A stretch of 48,533 nt of DNA from an uncultured Chloroflexota bacterium (GTDB lineage: Bacteria; Chloroflexota; Chloroflexia; Chloroflexales; Chloroflexaceae): positions 1 through 48,533 of the forward strand of contig CAKZKA010000171.1 in assembly GCA_937120965.1 (NCBI GenBank). The letters are read 5' to 3'. Below the pieces are notes generated by a model that did not search any database, was not told the DNA's origin, and saw only the letters and a program-made list of their open reading frames with translations. This document shows positions 41,142 to 48,533 of this stretch, in pieces; position 1 is the first letter of the stretch; every line of letters starts with the position of its first letter. The translations under genes and the position numbers were made by a program.

Positions 41142-43646
41142 TCACCTGACCGCGCGTTCCAGGCTCACCTGCATACGTCGCACACGCTCGGCCAGCTCCT
41201 CGGAACTGACCCGTTCACGCAGGCGTTCGACCAGCAGGGGAAAGGCAAAGGGGGTCGGGCGGGGCGTCGGCACGATGGTGATGCGCCCGGCGGCGATGCG
41301 GTTGAGGGTCGCTTGCATGCGCTGGTGTTCGAGTTGTTGCTCCAGCACTTCGCGGCGGGCCTGGTACAGCAGCATGTTCTGCGGGTCGTACTGCTGGAAC
41401 ACGTCGTAGAACAGGTTGCTGCTGGCCTGCAGATGACGGGCGCTGCGCCGTTCGCCAGGCGGCCCCACAACGACCAGCCCGGCTACGCGGGCGATCTCGC
41501 GAAACTGCCGACGGGCCAGTTCGGCGGCATTGAGCGCGGCCAGCAGGTCGTCGGCCAGCCCTTCGGCCGAAAGCAGCGCGCGCAGGTCGGCCTCGTCCTC
41601 CAGAGGTGGCGGCTCCGCTGCGAGCAACTCGAAGCCATAGTCGTTGGCGGCCACGCTAAAGGTGCCGGGCCGGCGTCGGGCCAGACGGTAGGCCAGAAGC
41701 GCCGCCAGGCCCTCGTGAACCGATCGCCCCTCGAAGGGGTAGATGAACAGGTGGTGCCCATCCCGAGTGCGGGTGCGCTCCACCAGCAACTCATCTGCGC
41801 CGGGCAGGCGCGACCAGCGGGCCTGCACCGCCAGAACAGGGCGGAGAGCCTCCAATTCGGGGTCGTCGAACACGCCGTCGCGGGCGGCCTGGAGCCGTTC
41901 GCGCACCGCTGCGGCCAGTTCGGTTGAGAGGGGCAGACGCCCGCCGGTCCAGCGGGGCACGGCGCCATCGGCGGTGGAGGCCCGGCGTACCCAGGCGGTC
42001 ATCTCCTTCACCCGCACGAACTCCAGCACGCGCCCGGCGAAGGTGAAGCGGTCGCCGGGGCGAAGTCGGGCGATGAACGCCTCTTCGACAGTGCCGAGTT
42101 GTTCGCCGCCGAGGTAGCGCACCACTATGGCCGCGTCGGCAGTGATGGTGCCAATGGCCTGGCGGTGGCGACGGGCAATCGCGTCGTCGGTGACGCGATA
42201 GCGCCCATCGGCATCGCGGCTGACGCGGCGGTACTCAGGGTAGGCATCGAGGGCGCTGCCGCCACGGGTCACGAAGTCGAGGCACCAGTGCCACTCTTCG
42301 TCGCTGAGGGCATGGTATGCGGCAGTGCTGCGGACCTCGGCCAGCAGCGCTTCGGGGTGGAAGCCGCCGCCGAGGGCAACGGTGACCAGGTGCTGGGCCA
42401 GTACGTCGAGGGGCCGGACCAGGGGCGGGCGCGCCTCGATCTGCCCGGCGCCAATGGCCCGGCGCGCAGCGGCTGCCTCGATCAACTCGAAGGCATGGGT
42501 AGGCACACAGGTGGCCCGGCTGGGCGCGCCGGGGCGGTGACCACTGCGCCCGGCGCGTTGCAGCAATCGGGCGACACCCTTCGGGCTTCCCACCTGCAAC
42601 ACCCGCTCCACCGGACTGAAATCAACCCCCAGGTCGAGGCTGGAGGTGCATACGACACAGCGCAGGCGCCCACCACGCAGGCCGTCTTCGACCCAGGCGC
42701 GTACCTCGGGAGCCAGCGAGCCGTGGTGGAGGGCAATCAGGCCGGCCCACTCGGGGCGCGCGTCCAGCAGGGCCTGGTACCACTGCTCGGTCTGGGCGCG
42801 GGTGTTGGTGAAGACCAGGCAGCTTTCTACCGCCTCGATCTCGCGCACTACCTGGTCGAGCATGCGCAAACCCAGATGCCCGGCCCAGGGAAAGCGCTCG
42901 ATGATTTCAGGGATCAGGGCATCAATGACAATGGTTTTAGGTTGCTCGCCCTGGATCAGACGGGCCGTCGGGTGGGGCGCGGGCGCCGGTGCAGGCCCAC
43001 GCACGACCCGATTCCCCAGGAGCGTAGCCAGAGCCGTATCGAGGTTGCCAAGGGTGGCCGAGAGGCCCCAGGTGCGCAGGGCGGGGCGCCAGCGGCGCAG
43101 GCGCGCCAGGGCCAGTTCGACCTGTACACCGCGCTTGGAGGCCAGCAGCTCGTGCCATTCGTCAACCACCACACAGCGCAAACCGGCAAAGAGGCTCGCG
43201 GCGTCATCGCGGGCCAGGAGCAGCGACAGGCTCTCGGGGGTGGTAACCAGGGCCTCGGGGAGCTGGCGACGCTGGCGGGCGCGAGTAGCGGCGCTAGTGT
43301 CACCAGTGCGCGTCTCCACCCGCCAGGGCAGGCCCAGGTCCGCCAGAGGCGCCTGAAGCGTGGCGGCCGTATCGGCGGCCAGGGCGCGCAGGGGGGTGAT
43401 CCAGAGCACGCGGAGACCCGGCGGCCCGGCGTCGCCCGGCTGCAAGGCCTCGGCGACGGGGCCAAACCAGGCGGCGTAGGTCTTGCCAGTGCCGGTGGCG
43501 GCGTGGATCAGCCCGCTCTCGCCGGCCAGATAGGCGGCCCAGGCCGCGCGCTGGAAGGGAAAAGGGGTCCAGCCGCGCGCAGCGAACCAGGCGTCGAGCA
43601 CACCAGGGCCTGGCACAGAGGCAGGTTCAGTGGTCATGGGGCTCAT
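41142..43646 (-). CDS. Lhr-type DEAD/DEAH-box DNA/RNA helicase
   Basis: 834 residues from ATG 43646. Walker A is AATGTGKT (49-56) and the box is VVVDEWHELLASKRGVQVELALARLR; SATLGN (motif III) and QRAGRSGHRPG (motif VI) are intact. The C-terminal third is the winged-helix/beta part of the Lhr core (about 850 residues in the family). GLIHAATGTGKTYAAWFGP resembles the ligase-associated DEXH-box subgroup, but no ligase gene is nearby. It is probably a repair helicase. The start is unclear: a repeat edge CACCTCAGT lies directly before ATG 43646, leaving no ribosome-binding site. Confidence 0.85.
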   Translation of the reverse strand: MSPMTTEPASVPGPGVLDAWFAARGWTPFPFQRAAWAAYLAGESGLIHAATGTGKTYAAWFGPVAEALQPGDAGPPGLRVLWITPLRALAADTAATLQAPLADLGLPWRVETRTGDTSAATRARQRRQLPEALVTTPESLSLLLARDDAASLFAGLRCVVVDEWHELLASKRGVQVELALARLRRWRPALRTWGLSATLGNLDTALATLLGNRVVRGPAPAPAPHPTARLIQGEQPKTIVIDALIPEIIERFPWAGHLGLRMLDQVVREIEAVESCLVFTNTRAQTEQWYQALLDARPEWAGLIALHHGSLAPEVRAWVEDGLRGGRLRCVVCTSSLDLGVDFSPVERVLQVGSPKGVARLLQRAGRSGHRPGAPSRATCVPTHAFELIEAAAARRAIGAGQIEARPPLVRPLDVLAQHLVTVALGGGFHPEALLAEVRSTAAYHALSDEEWHWCLDFVTRGGSALDAYPEYRRVSRDADGRYRVTDDAIARRHRQAIGTITADAAIVVRYLGGEQLGTVEEAFIARLRPGDRFTFAGRVLEFVRVKEMTAWVRRASTADGAVPRWTGGRLPLSTELAAAVRERLQAARDGVFDDPELEALRPVLAVQARWSRLPGADELLVERTRTRDGHHLFIYPFEGRSVHEGLAALLAYRLARRRPGTFSVAANDYGFELLAAEPPPLEDEADLRALLSAEGLADDLLAALNAAELARRQFREIARVAGLVVVGPPGERRSARHLQASSNLFYDVFQQYDPQNMLLYQARREVLEQQLEHQRMQATLNRIAAGRITIVPTPRPTPFAFPLLVERLRERVSSEELAERVRRMQVSLERAVR

Positions 43647-43649
43647 ACT

Positions 43650-43800
43650 GAGGTGAAAATACGGGGAACCCGGGGTTCCCCATCCCCCTGCCGGCTGGGG
43701 CGCCAGTCGCTCCCAACCGCGGTTGGGACATGGGGAAACCGGGTTTCCCCACACCTCTGCCAGCGGGGAGAGTGTGGGAGGGCGCAGCCCGCCTGCGCAC
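43650..43800. repeat. Palindromic repeats upstream of the Lhr-type gene
   Basis: TGAGGTGAAAATA edge, GGGGAACCCGGGGTTCCCC (43662-43680), GGGGAAACCGGGTTTCCCC (43733-43751) and a GAGTGTGGGAGGGCGCAGCCCGC segment. Confidence 0.8.
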
Positions 43801-43869
43801 ACCTGTACACCCTCACCTCCTCCTGTCGCATTCCACGCCTTCTGTGCTCGGAAATGTCGTACCGAAGAG

Positions 43870-46107
43870 TCACATCGCTCCATCCTTCGGCGGCTGGTTC
43901 AGCACATCAGCGATGTTCCGCAGCTCCATCCACCACTGGAAGCGGGGCCGGGCATACTTCGGATCGGTCAGGCGGGGCAACTCCTCCAGACTGGCCAGGT
44001 GCAACCGGCCGCCGGTGTAGCCGATGAAGGCCCCATCGGCGCGACCGCTCCTGGCGTTCTCCAGCAAGAACTCCACACACTTGACCGCCAGCCGCGTCGC
44101 GTGGATGCGGTCGAAGGGCGAGGGGCTGCCGCCCTGCTGAAGATGGCCCAGAATGGACTGGCGCACCTCGAAGAGGTTGCCGCCTTCCTCCTCGAACAGG
44201 TTGCAGATAAAGGCGGTAGTGTAGACGGGGTTGGCACGCTCGTTGCGGATCACCAGCGCCAGGCGCTTGCCACGCTTGAACCAGTAGATCATCTCATCCA
44301 GATCGGCCTGCAGATCGCGCAGCTTGATGCCCACCTCGGGCAGATAGACCTGCTCGGCGCCGCTGGCAAGCCCGCCCATCAGGGCCAGGTAGCCGCAGTC
44401 GCGGCCCATCACCTCAACCACGAAGCAGCGGCGCGCCGCGACCGCCGACTGCTTGATGCGATCCACGGCCTCGACGATGTTGTTGAGGGCCGTATCGGCG
44501 CCGATGGAGAGTTCGGAACCGGGGAGGTTGTTGTTGATCGTGGCGGGCATGCAGATCAGCGGGATGTTGAAGGCCGGGAAAATGTGCCGCTCGGTGAAGA
44601 GCTTGTGCAGGGCCTGGTAGCCGGCCCAGCCGCCGATCATCAGGATGCCATTGATCTGGTGCTCTTCGATGTTGCGCGCCACCTTGTAGAGTTCAGAGCC
44701 CTGGGGCACCTTACGGTTGGTGCCCAGTTCCGCCCCGCCCATTGTGGCCCAGCCGCTCACGCTCATCCAGTCCATCTCGAAAATATCGCCGTCAATCAGG
44801 CCGTGGAAGCCGTTGCGCACCCCCAGGGTCTTATAGCCCTGGTGCAGAATCAGGCGCACAGCCGCGCGCACCGCGGTATTCATGCCCGGCGCGGGGCCGC
44901 CAGCGTGAACGATGGCAAAGCGCAAGGGCCTGGAGTTGGCGCCAGGCACCGGCGGCTGCGACTGAATGAGGGTGTGGAGCGTGTTGTAGGCTTCGATGAA
45001 ACTGCGTCCGCGCAACTGCATGGCGCGCTCGTAGTCGTGCGCGGCGATGGCCTCGGCGACGGCGTGGGTCTCAGCAACGCTTTGCATTAACGGCACGGGG
45101 GTGATGCGGTTCTCGCGGATGCCGATCACCTGCGGTTCGCGTTCGGGCGAGGATTTGAGCAGCTCTTCGACGGCAGTGTACCCCAGCAGGGTGCTCATCC
45201 AGCGGTCAAAGGCGCTGGGGACGCCGCCCCGCTGCACATGGCCGAGGATAGTTACCCGGGTATCCTCGCCGAGGCGCTCCTCCAGCACCTGCCGGACCTG
45301 CTCTGCCGTTATCGGGTTGCCGAAGCGGTCGTGGGCCCCTTCGGCGACGATCACCATGGTATCGCGGCGCCCGCTCTGCCGGCCGGCGCGGAGAGCGTCA
45401 CACATTTCAGTCTGCCAGTCGTCAGTTGCAGGCGGGCGTTCGGGGATAAAGACCCAGTCGGCGCTGCCGGAGATGGCGCCCATCAGCGCCAGGTAGCCGC
45501 AGTTGCGGCCCATCACTTCGACAACAAAGGTGCGCTGGTGGCTGGCAGCGGTGGAAGCGATGGCATCGAGGGCCTCGGTGATACGGTGGAGCGCGCTGTC
45601 GGCGCCGATGGTCATATCGGTGCCGGCGAAGTCGTTGTCAATCGAGCCGACCATACCCACCAGGCCGAGATAGGGGTGGCGCGCGGCGACCTCGGCGCTG
45701 ATCCGGCCCTCTTCCACCAGTTCGCGCAGTAACTCGGGCCATTCCTTGCGGAAGGTATTGGCGCCGGTGAGACTGCCATCACCGCCGATCACCACCAGCC
45801 GGTCAATGCCGTGGGCCAGCAGATTGGCCGCAGCGGTGCGCCGACCCTCACGGGTGCGAAACGCAGTGCTGCGGGCGGTGCCGATCACCGTCCCGCCCTG
45901 GTGCAGAATGCCCCCCACGCTGTACCAGTTCATCGGGTGGATCGACTCGCCACCCCTGACCATTCCCTCGTAGCCCTCGCGAATAGCGTAGACCTCGCAC
46001 CCCCGACTGATGGCGGTGCGTACTACGGCACGCACGGCGGCGTTCATCCCCTGCGCGTCGCCGCCGCTGGTCAGTACGCCAATGCGGATCTTCTGTCCGG
46101 CAGACAT
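43870..46107 (-). CDS. pfkA: Double-length (tandem) ATP-type 6-phosphofructokinase
   Basis: 745 residues, twice a bacterial PFK. The N-half (about 1-385) is complete: GGDGS at 108-112 with Gly111 as in ATP-dependent enzymes, SIDND at 155-159 with catalytic Asp157, and GHVQRGG. The C-half (about 395-745) keeps the fold (FAIVHAGGPAPGMNTAVR, VEVMGRDCGYLAL, ILGHLQQGG), but GGDGS is GGWAG (492-496) and the TIDND motif is TINNN (523-527), so both catalytic aspartates are Asn. This mirrors eukaryotic PFK, where the second half is regulatory. ATG 46107 is the natural start (MSAGQKIRIGVLTSGGDAQG). Confidence 0.92.
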   Translation of the reverse strand: MSAGQKIRIGVLTSGGDAQGMNAAVRAVVRTAISRGCEVYAIREGYEGMVRGGESIHPMNWYSVGGILHQGGTVIGTARSTAFRTREGRRTAAANLLAHGIDRLVVIGGDGSLTGANTFRKEWPELLRELVEEGRISAEVAARHPYLGLVGMVGSIDNDFAGTDMTIGADSALHRITEALDAIASTAASHQRTFVVEVMGRNCGYLALMGAISGSADWVFIPERPPATDDWQTEMCDALRAGRQSGRRDTMVIVAEGAHDRFGNPITAEQVRQVLEERLGEDTRVTILGHVQRGGVPSAFDRWMSTLLGYTAVEELLKSSPEREPQVIGIRENRITPVPLMQSVAETHAVAEAIAAHDYERAMQLRGRSFIEAYNTLHTLIQSQPPVPGANSRPLRFAIVHAGGPAPGMNTAVRAAVRLILHQGYKTLGVRNGFHGLIDGDIFEMDWMSVSGWATMGGAELGTNRKVPQGSELYKVARNIEEHQINGILMIGGWAGYQALHKLFTERHIFPAFNIPLICMPATINNNLPGSELSIGADTALNNIVEAVDRIKQSAVAARRCFVVEVMGRDCGYLALMGGLASGAEQVYLPEVGIKLRDLQADLDEMIYWFKRGKRLALVIRNERANPVYTTAFICNLFEEEGGNLFEVRQSILGHLQQGGSPSPFDRIHATRLAVKCVEFLLENARSGRADGAFIGYTGGRLHLASLEELPRLTDPKYARPRFQWWMELRNIADVLNQPPKDGAM

Positions 46108-46145
46108 ACGGTGCCCTCCCCTGTTCTCCTCTGGCTGTAGCTCCA

Positions 46146-46154
46146 ATCATACCA
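46146..46154 (-). promoter_or_regulatory. Extended -10 promoter of pfkA
   Basis: Minus strand reads TGGTATGAT, about 40 bases before ATG 46107. No good -35. Confidence 0.5.
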
Positions 46155-46321
46155 AATCCGGTCGCAGGCTGGGGTGAGGACTCAGGGTTCCCTATACCCC
46201 TCCCCGGGGCTGTCAGGTGGCAGTGGAGCAGGTAGGAGGATGGGGTATGTGGGGCCGGGAGGTTGCGCCCCCAAAAACCCTACACCCGAGAACTCCCCGG
46301 GGGAAGGTTTGGGAGCAGCGG

Positions 46322-46348
46322 GCAGCGGTGCTGCGCCGCTGCTTTTTT
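46322..46348 (+). terminator. Intrinsic terminator without a known upstream gene
   Basis: 9-bp stem GCAGCGGTG / CGCCGCTGC (one G-T wobble) with a 3-base loop, followed by TTTTTT. It lies on the plus strand, while the neighbouring genes are on the minus strand. It would end a plus-strand transcript of about 200 bases starting near 46150, or it may be coincidental. Confidence 0.55.
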
Positions 46349-46384
46349 CTTTCGTTGGTGCAGTATGTGGTAGAATCGCCGCCG

Positions 46385-47066
46385 CTGAGGTGAAAATATC
46401 CCGCGTGCGGGAGGGTTTGGGAGGGCTGCGCCCTCCCAGGAAACAACCCGCCAGCGGGGAGGGTTTGGGAGGGCTGCGCCCTCCCAAGAACAATAATATT
46501 TTCATTCTGACGTTGTGCGCCCCGCGCATGGGGCCTAACGTGAAAATATGGGGAAACCGGGTTTCCCCAGCTGTGGTGAGCTTGTCGAACCGCGCCCCTG
46601 CCTGGAGGGGCGCCAGCCGCTCCCAATAGCGGTTGGGAAATGGGGAAATCGGGCTTCCCCAACCCCCTCCCTGAGGGGAGAAGCCCGGTTCCCTCCCTCA
46701 GCGAGGGAGGGCCAGGGAGGGGGTAGCCCTCCCAGAGATACCCCATGGTCATCGCGGCGTTGTGCGCCCCGCGCATGGGGCCTAACGTGAACATAGGGAA
46801 CCCGGGGTTCCCTCCGCTCCTGTTCACCGGGATGCCAGGCGCCCCCAACGGCGGCTGGGGGGTGGGGAAACCGGGTTTCCCCACGCCTCTCCCTGGCGGG
46901 AGGGTTTGGGCGTAGAGACACAGCGGCGCTGCGTCTCTACACGTTTCATTTCATGCTGGCGTTGGGCGGCGCAGCCGCGTGGATGAGTGAACATAGGGGA
47001 AACCGGGTTTCCCCGCCTGCCTGCCCGATGGGAGGGTTGGGGAGGTTCCGCCCTCCTCCCAACCTC
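46385..47066. repeat. Largest block of composite palindromic repeats (about 680 bp)
   Basis: About ten modules in a row: TGAGGTGAAAATAT edge, two GGGAGGGCTGCGCCCTCCCA hairpins (46419-46438 and 46469-46488), GGGGAAACCGGGTTTCCCC (46551-46569), a GGGGAAATCGGGCTTCCCC variant (46641-46659), AGGGAACCCGGGGTTCCCT (46796-46814), GGGGAAACCGGGTTTCCCC (46864-46882), the palindrome 46912-46940 (GTAGAGACACAGC..GCTGCGTCTCTAC) and GGGGAAACCGGGTTTCCCC (46996-47014). No gene between 46108 and 47315. Confidence 0.9.
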
Positions 47067-47076
47067 CCCCCGCTGG

Positions 47077-47214
47077 TTTAAGGGTGGACAGAACATTCGC
47101 GCCAACATGGCTTGCACCGCCTTGGAACGCCCCCGCGCACGGCTCTGGTCTCGCCGGGAGTGAGGACCAACCAGCGCATCCCAACGCCATCACGCCCGTC
47201 GGCGCCCATACGTT
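47077..47214 (+). mobile_element. MITE copy 4 (right end truncated)
   Basis: Left end TTTAAGGGTGGACAGAAC (one change). The internal hairpin is deleted. The right end stops at CATACGTT, lacking the terminal repeat, yet a perfect 10-bp direct repeat CCCCCGCTGG flanks it (47067-47076 and 47215-47224). Confidence 0.8.
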
Positions 47215-47315
47215 CCCCCGCTGGGGGGAGGAGCTGGAGGTTCGCCTCCAGCGGGAGAGGTCTGGGGAGGAGTGATCGTCTTTTTTGAAACGTATCGGGT
47301 TTATAACCGGATTTC

Positions 47316-48281
47316 TTACCCTTTGTCCTGCTCAAACATGTCGCTCACCGATTCGCGGGTGTGGATGCGCCGGATGGCCTCGGCAAACAGCGGCGCCACG
47401 GAGACGACCTCGATCTTCGGCGAGAAGGTCACCGGTTGGGTCTCGATCGAGTCAGTGATGAAGAGCCGCTCGAGAGGGCTGGCGTCAATGCGCTCGACCG
47501 AGCCGGGCGTCAGCACACCGTGGGTAACCATGGCGTAGACCTTGCGGGCGCCGCGCTCGACCAGGCGTCTGGCCACTTCGGTCAGTGTGCCGCCGGAGAT
47601 GGTGAAGTCGTCAACGATCAGCGCCGTTTTGCCGGCCACATCACCGATGATCTCCAGCACCTCGGCGTGTTCATCGTGGCCCGCGCGCTCCTTGTTGGCA
47701 ATTGCCAGCGAGGTGCCGAGCGAGTTGGCGTAGCGGCGGGCCGCCTTGACGAAGCCGGCATCAGGCGAGACCACCACCAGATTGGGCAGCTCCAGCTCGC
47801 GGATACGTTCGACCAGCACGGGCATAGCGTACAGGTTGTCCACCGGCACGTGGAAAAAGCCCTGGATCTGGGGCGCGTGCAGGTCCATGGTCACCACCCG
47901 GTCGCAGCCGGCCACTTCGATACAGTCGGCACAGACGCGGGCGCGGATCGAGACCCGCGGTTCATCCTTCTTGTCGCCCTTGGCGTAGCTGAAATAGGGG
48001 ATCACGGCGGTGACCGAGGCGGCGCTGGCCCGGTTAAGCGCATCGATCCAGAAGAGCAGTTCCATGAAGCTGTCGTTGGTGGGGAAGACCGTACTCTGCA
48101 CGACGTAGGCTTCCCGCCCACGGACATTCTCCAGGATACGGACAAACGTGTTTCCTTCCGAGAAGGTTATGACTTCGCCCTTGCCCGGTTCGATCCCCAG
48201 GTGCTCGCAGATCCTGGCAGTCAGGCGCCGGCTGCTGCTCCCTGCAAAGACCACCATTTCCGCGTCATTTATTGCGTTCAT
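47316..48281 (-). CDS. prs: Ribose-phosphate pyrophosphokinase (PRPP synthetase)
   Basis: 321 residues. N-terminal MVVFAGSSSRRLTARICEHLG, the ATP region SIRARVCADCIEVAG, the metal-site DLHAPQIQGFF, VVSPDAGFVKAARR and the PRPP loop LIVDDFTISGGTLTEVA are present. It makes PRPP from ribose 5-phosphate and ATP for nucleotide, His and Trp synthesis. The PRPP loop (VDDFTISGGT) departs from the usual VDDIIDTAGT but keeps the two aspartates and the GGT. ATG 48281 has GAGG six bases upstream. Confidence 0.92.
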   Translation of the reverse strand: MNAINDAEMVVFAGSSSRRLTARICEHLGIEPGKGEVITFSEGNTFVRILENVRGREAYVVQSTVFPTNDSFMELLFWIDALNRASAASVTAVIPYFSYAKGDKKDEPRVSIRARVCADCIEVAGCDRVVTMDLHAPQIQGFFHVPVDNLYAMPVLVERIRELELPNLVVVSPDAGFVKAARRYANSLGTSLAIANKERAGHDEHAEVLEIIGDVAGKTALIVDDFTISGGTLTEVARRLVERGARKVYAMVTHGVLTPGSVERIDASPLERLFITDSIETQPVTFSPKIEVVSVAPLFAEAIRRIHTRESVSDMFEQDKG

Positions 48282-48315
48282 CGTTGCCTCGAGTCTCTGC
48301 CGACAGGTTGCGGGA

Positions 48316-48327
48316 ACCAGTATAGCA
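48316..48327 (-). promoter_or_regulatory. Extended -10 promoter of prs
   Basis: Minus strand reads TGCTATACT, about 40 bases before ATG 48281. Only a weak -35 (CACCTG) at 17 bases. Confidence 0.5.
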
Positions 48328-48378
48328 CGGGGGCGAGCGAGCAGGTGATGGCATCGCCCCTGCCCCGCCCCTCCCGGG

Positions 48379-48533
48379 TTTAAGAGCGGACAGAACATCC
48401 GGGCTAACGCGGCTTATACCGCATTGGAACGCCCCCGCGCATGGCTCTGGTCTCCTCTCTCCAGCGAAGCTGGAGAGGGGGAGGGGGTGAGGACCAAGCA
48501 GCGCATCCCAATGCCATAACGCCCGTCGGCGCT
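48379..48533 (+). mobile_element. MITE copy 5 (cut by the window end)
   Basis: Left end TTTAAGAGCGGACAGAAC, an internal TTGGAACGCCCCCGCGCATGG as in copy 2, and the CTCTCCAGC/GCTGGAGAG hairpin. The right end lies beyond the window. Confidence 0.8.

Noticed and set aside
46174-47117. Long frames on both strands through the spacer 46.1-47.3 kb
   Set aside because: Their translations consist of recurrent peptides such as GNPVSP and KPGFP that come from the palindromic repeats; no start site or family feature.
47280-47315. Hairpin ATCGGGTT/AACCGGAT as prs terminator
   Set aside because: On the minus strand it is not followed by a T-run; the T-run is on the wrong side.

Overview
The window is GC-rich, about 48.5 kb, with 37 protein-coding loci (one interrupted by a stop codon), two tRNA genes and an unusually large amount of repeated intergenic DNA. 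Gene content, an HrcA/CIRCE-controlled dnaK operon, extended -10 promoters of the TGG-TATAAT type and the repeat-rich spacers suggest a filamentous Chloroflexota bacterium (Roseiflexus/Chloroflexus-like). That assignment is an inference; no rRNA or phylogenetic marker was compared.

Layout. 0.2-5.6 kb: a lysine-biosynthesis cluster of the alpha-aminoadipate/LysW type (homoaconitase large and small subunits, homoisocitrate-type dehydrogenase, the carrier protein LysW ending in EDWGE, the ligase LysX and the reductase LysY). The kinase (LysZ), aminotransferase (LysJ), hydrolase (LysK) and homocitrate synthase are not in the window. 6.2-10.6 kb: a membrane GT-C glycosyltransferase, a stand-alone MshEN/GspE-N-type protein, an FmdB zinc ribbon and a protein with a degenerate P-loop. 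10.68-10.87 kb: tRNA-Glu(CTC) and tRNA-Asp(GTC) with a strong promoter and terminator. 11.2-12.8 kb (minus): a tail-anchored small protein and a class I aminotransferase. 13.5-15.5 kb: a GT39-like glycosyltransferase. 16-18 kb (minus): an Rsm22-type methyltransferase, a winged-helix protein and SSB. 18.8-19.9 kb: a secreted PLL/DUF346 beta-propeller gene broken by an in-frame TAG. 19.9-20.7 kb (minus): a P22-antirepressor-like protein. 21.1-28.4 kb: a glycolate-oxidase cluster glcD, glcE, a glcD-glcE fusion, glcF. 28.7-36.8 kb: htpG, then hrcA-grpE-dnaK-dnaJ-rlmB. 37-39.9 kb: a 52-residue membrane protein, a GNAT acetyltransferase, a single-domain response regulator and a HAD hydrolase. 40.1-48.3 kb (minus): rhodanese, Lhr-type helicase, a double-length phosphofructokinase and PRPP synthetase.

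Almost every spacer is built from the same mosaic of short palindromic modules: cores GGGAGGGCTGCGCCCTCCC, GGGGAAACCGGGTTTCCCC, a 29-33 bp GTAGAGGCGCGG palindrome, a GCGGCTGCGCCGC hairpin, and edges TGAGGTGAAMATA. The palindromes vary by compensatory changes, and four genes end on the TGA of a repeat edge. A second family, about 200 bp with 18-bp terminal inverted repeats and about 10-bp target duplications, has inserted into those modules at least five times (a MITE). A near-consensus parS site sits inside a third repeat type upstream of hrcA.

The most interesting items are the covarying repeat mosaic with its stop-codon edges, the MITE family, the parS-bearing insert, the glcD-glcE fusion that keeps an internal ribosome-binding site, the tandem phosphofructokinase whose second half has lost its catalytic residues, and the nonsense-interrupted beta-propeller gene.
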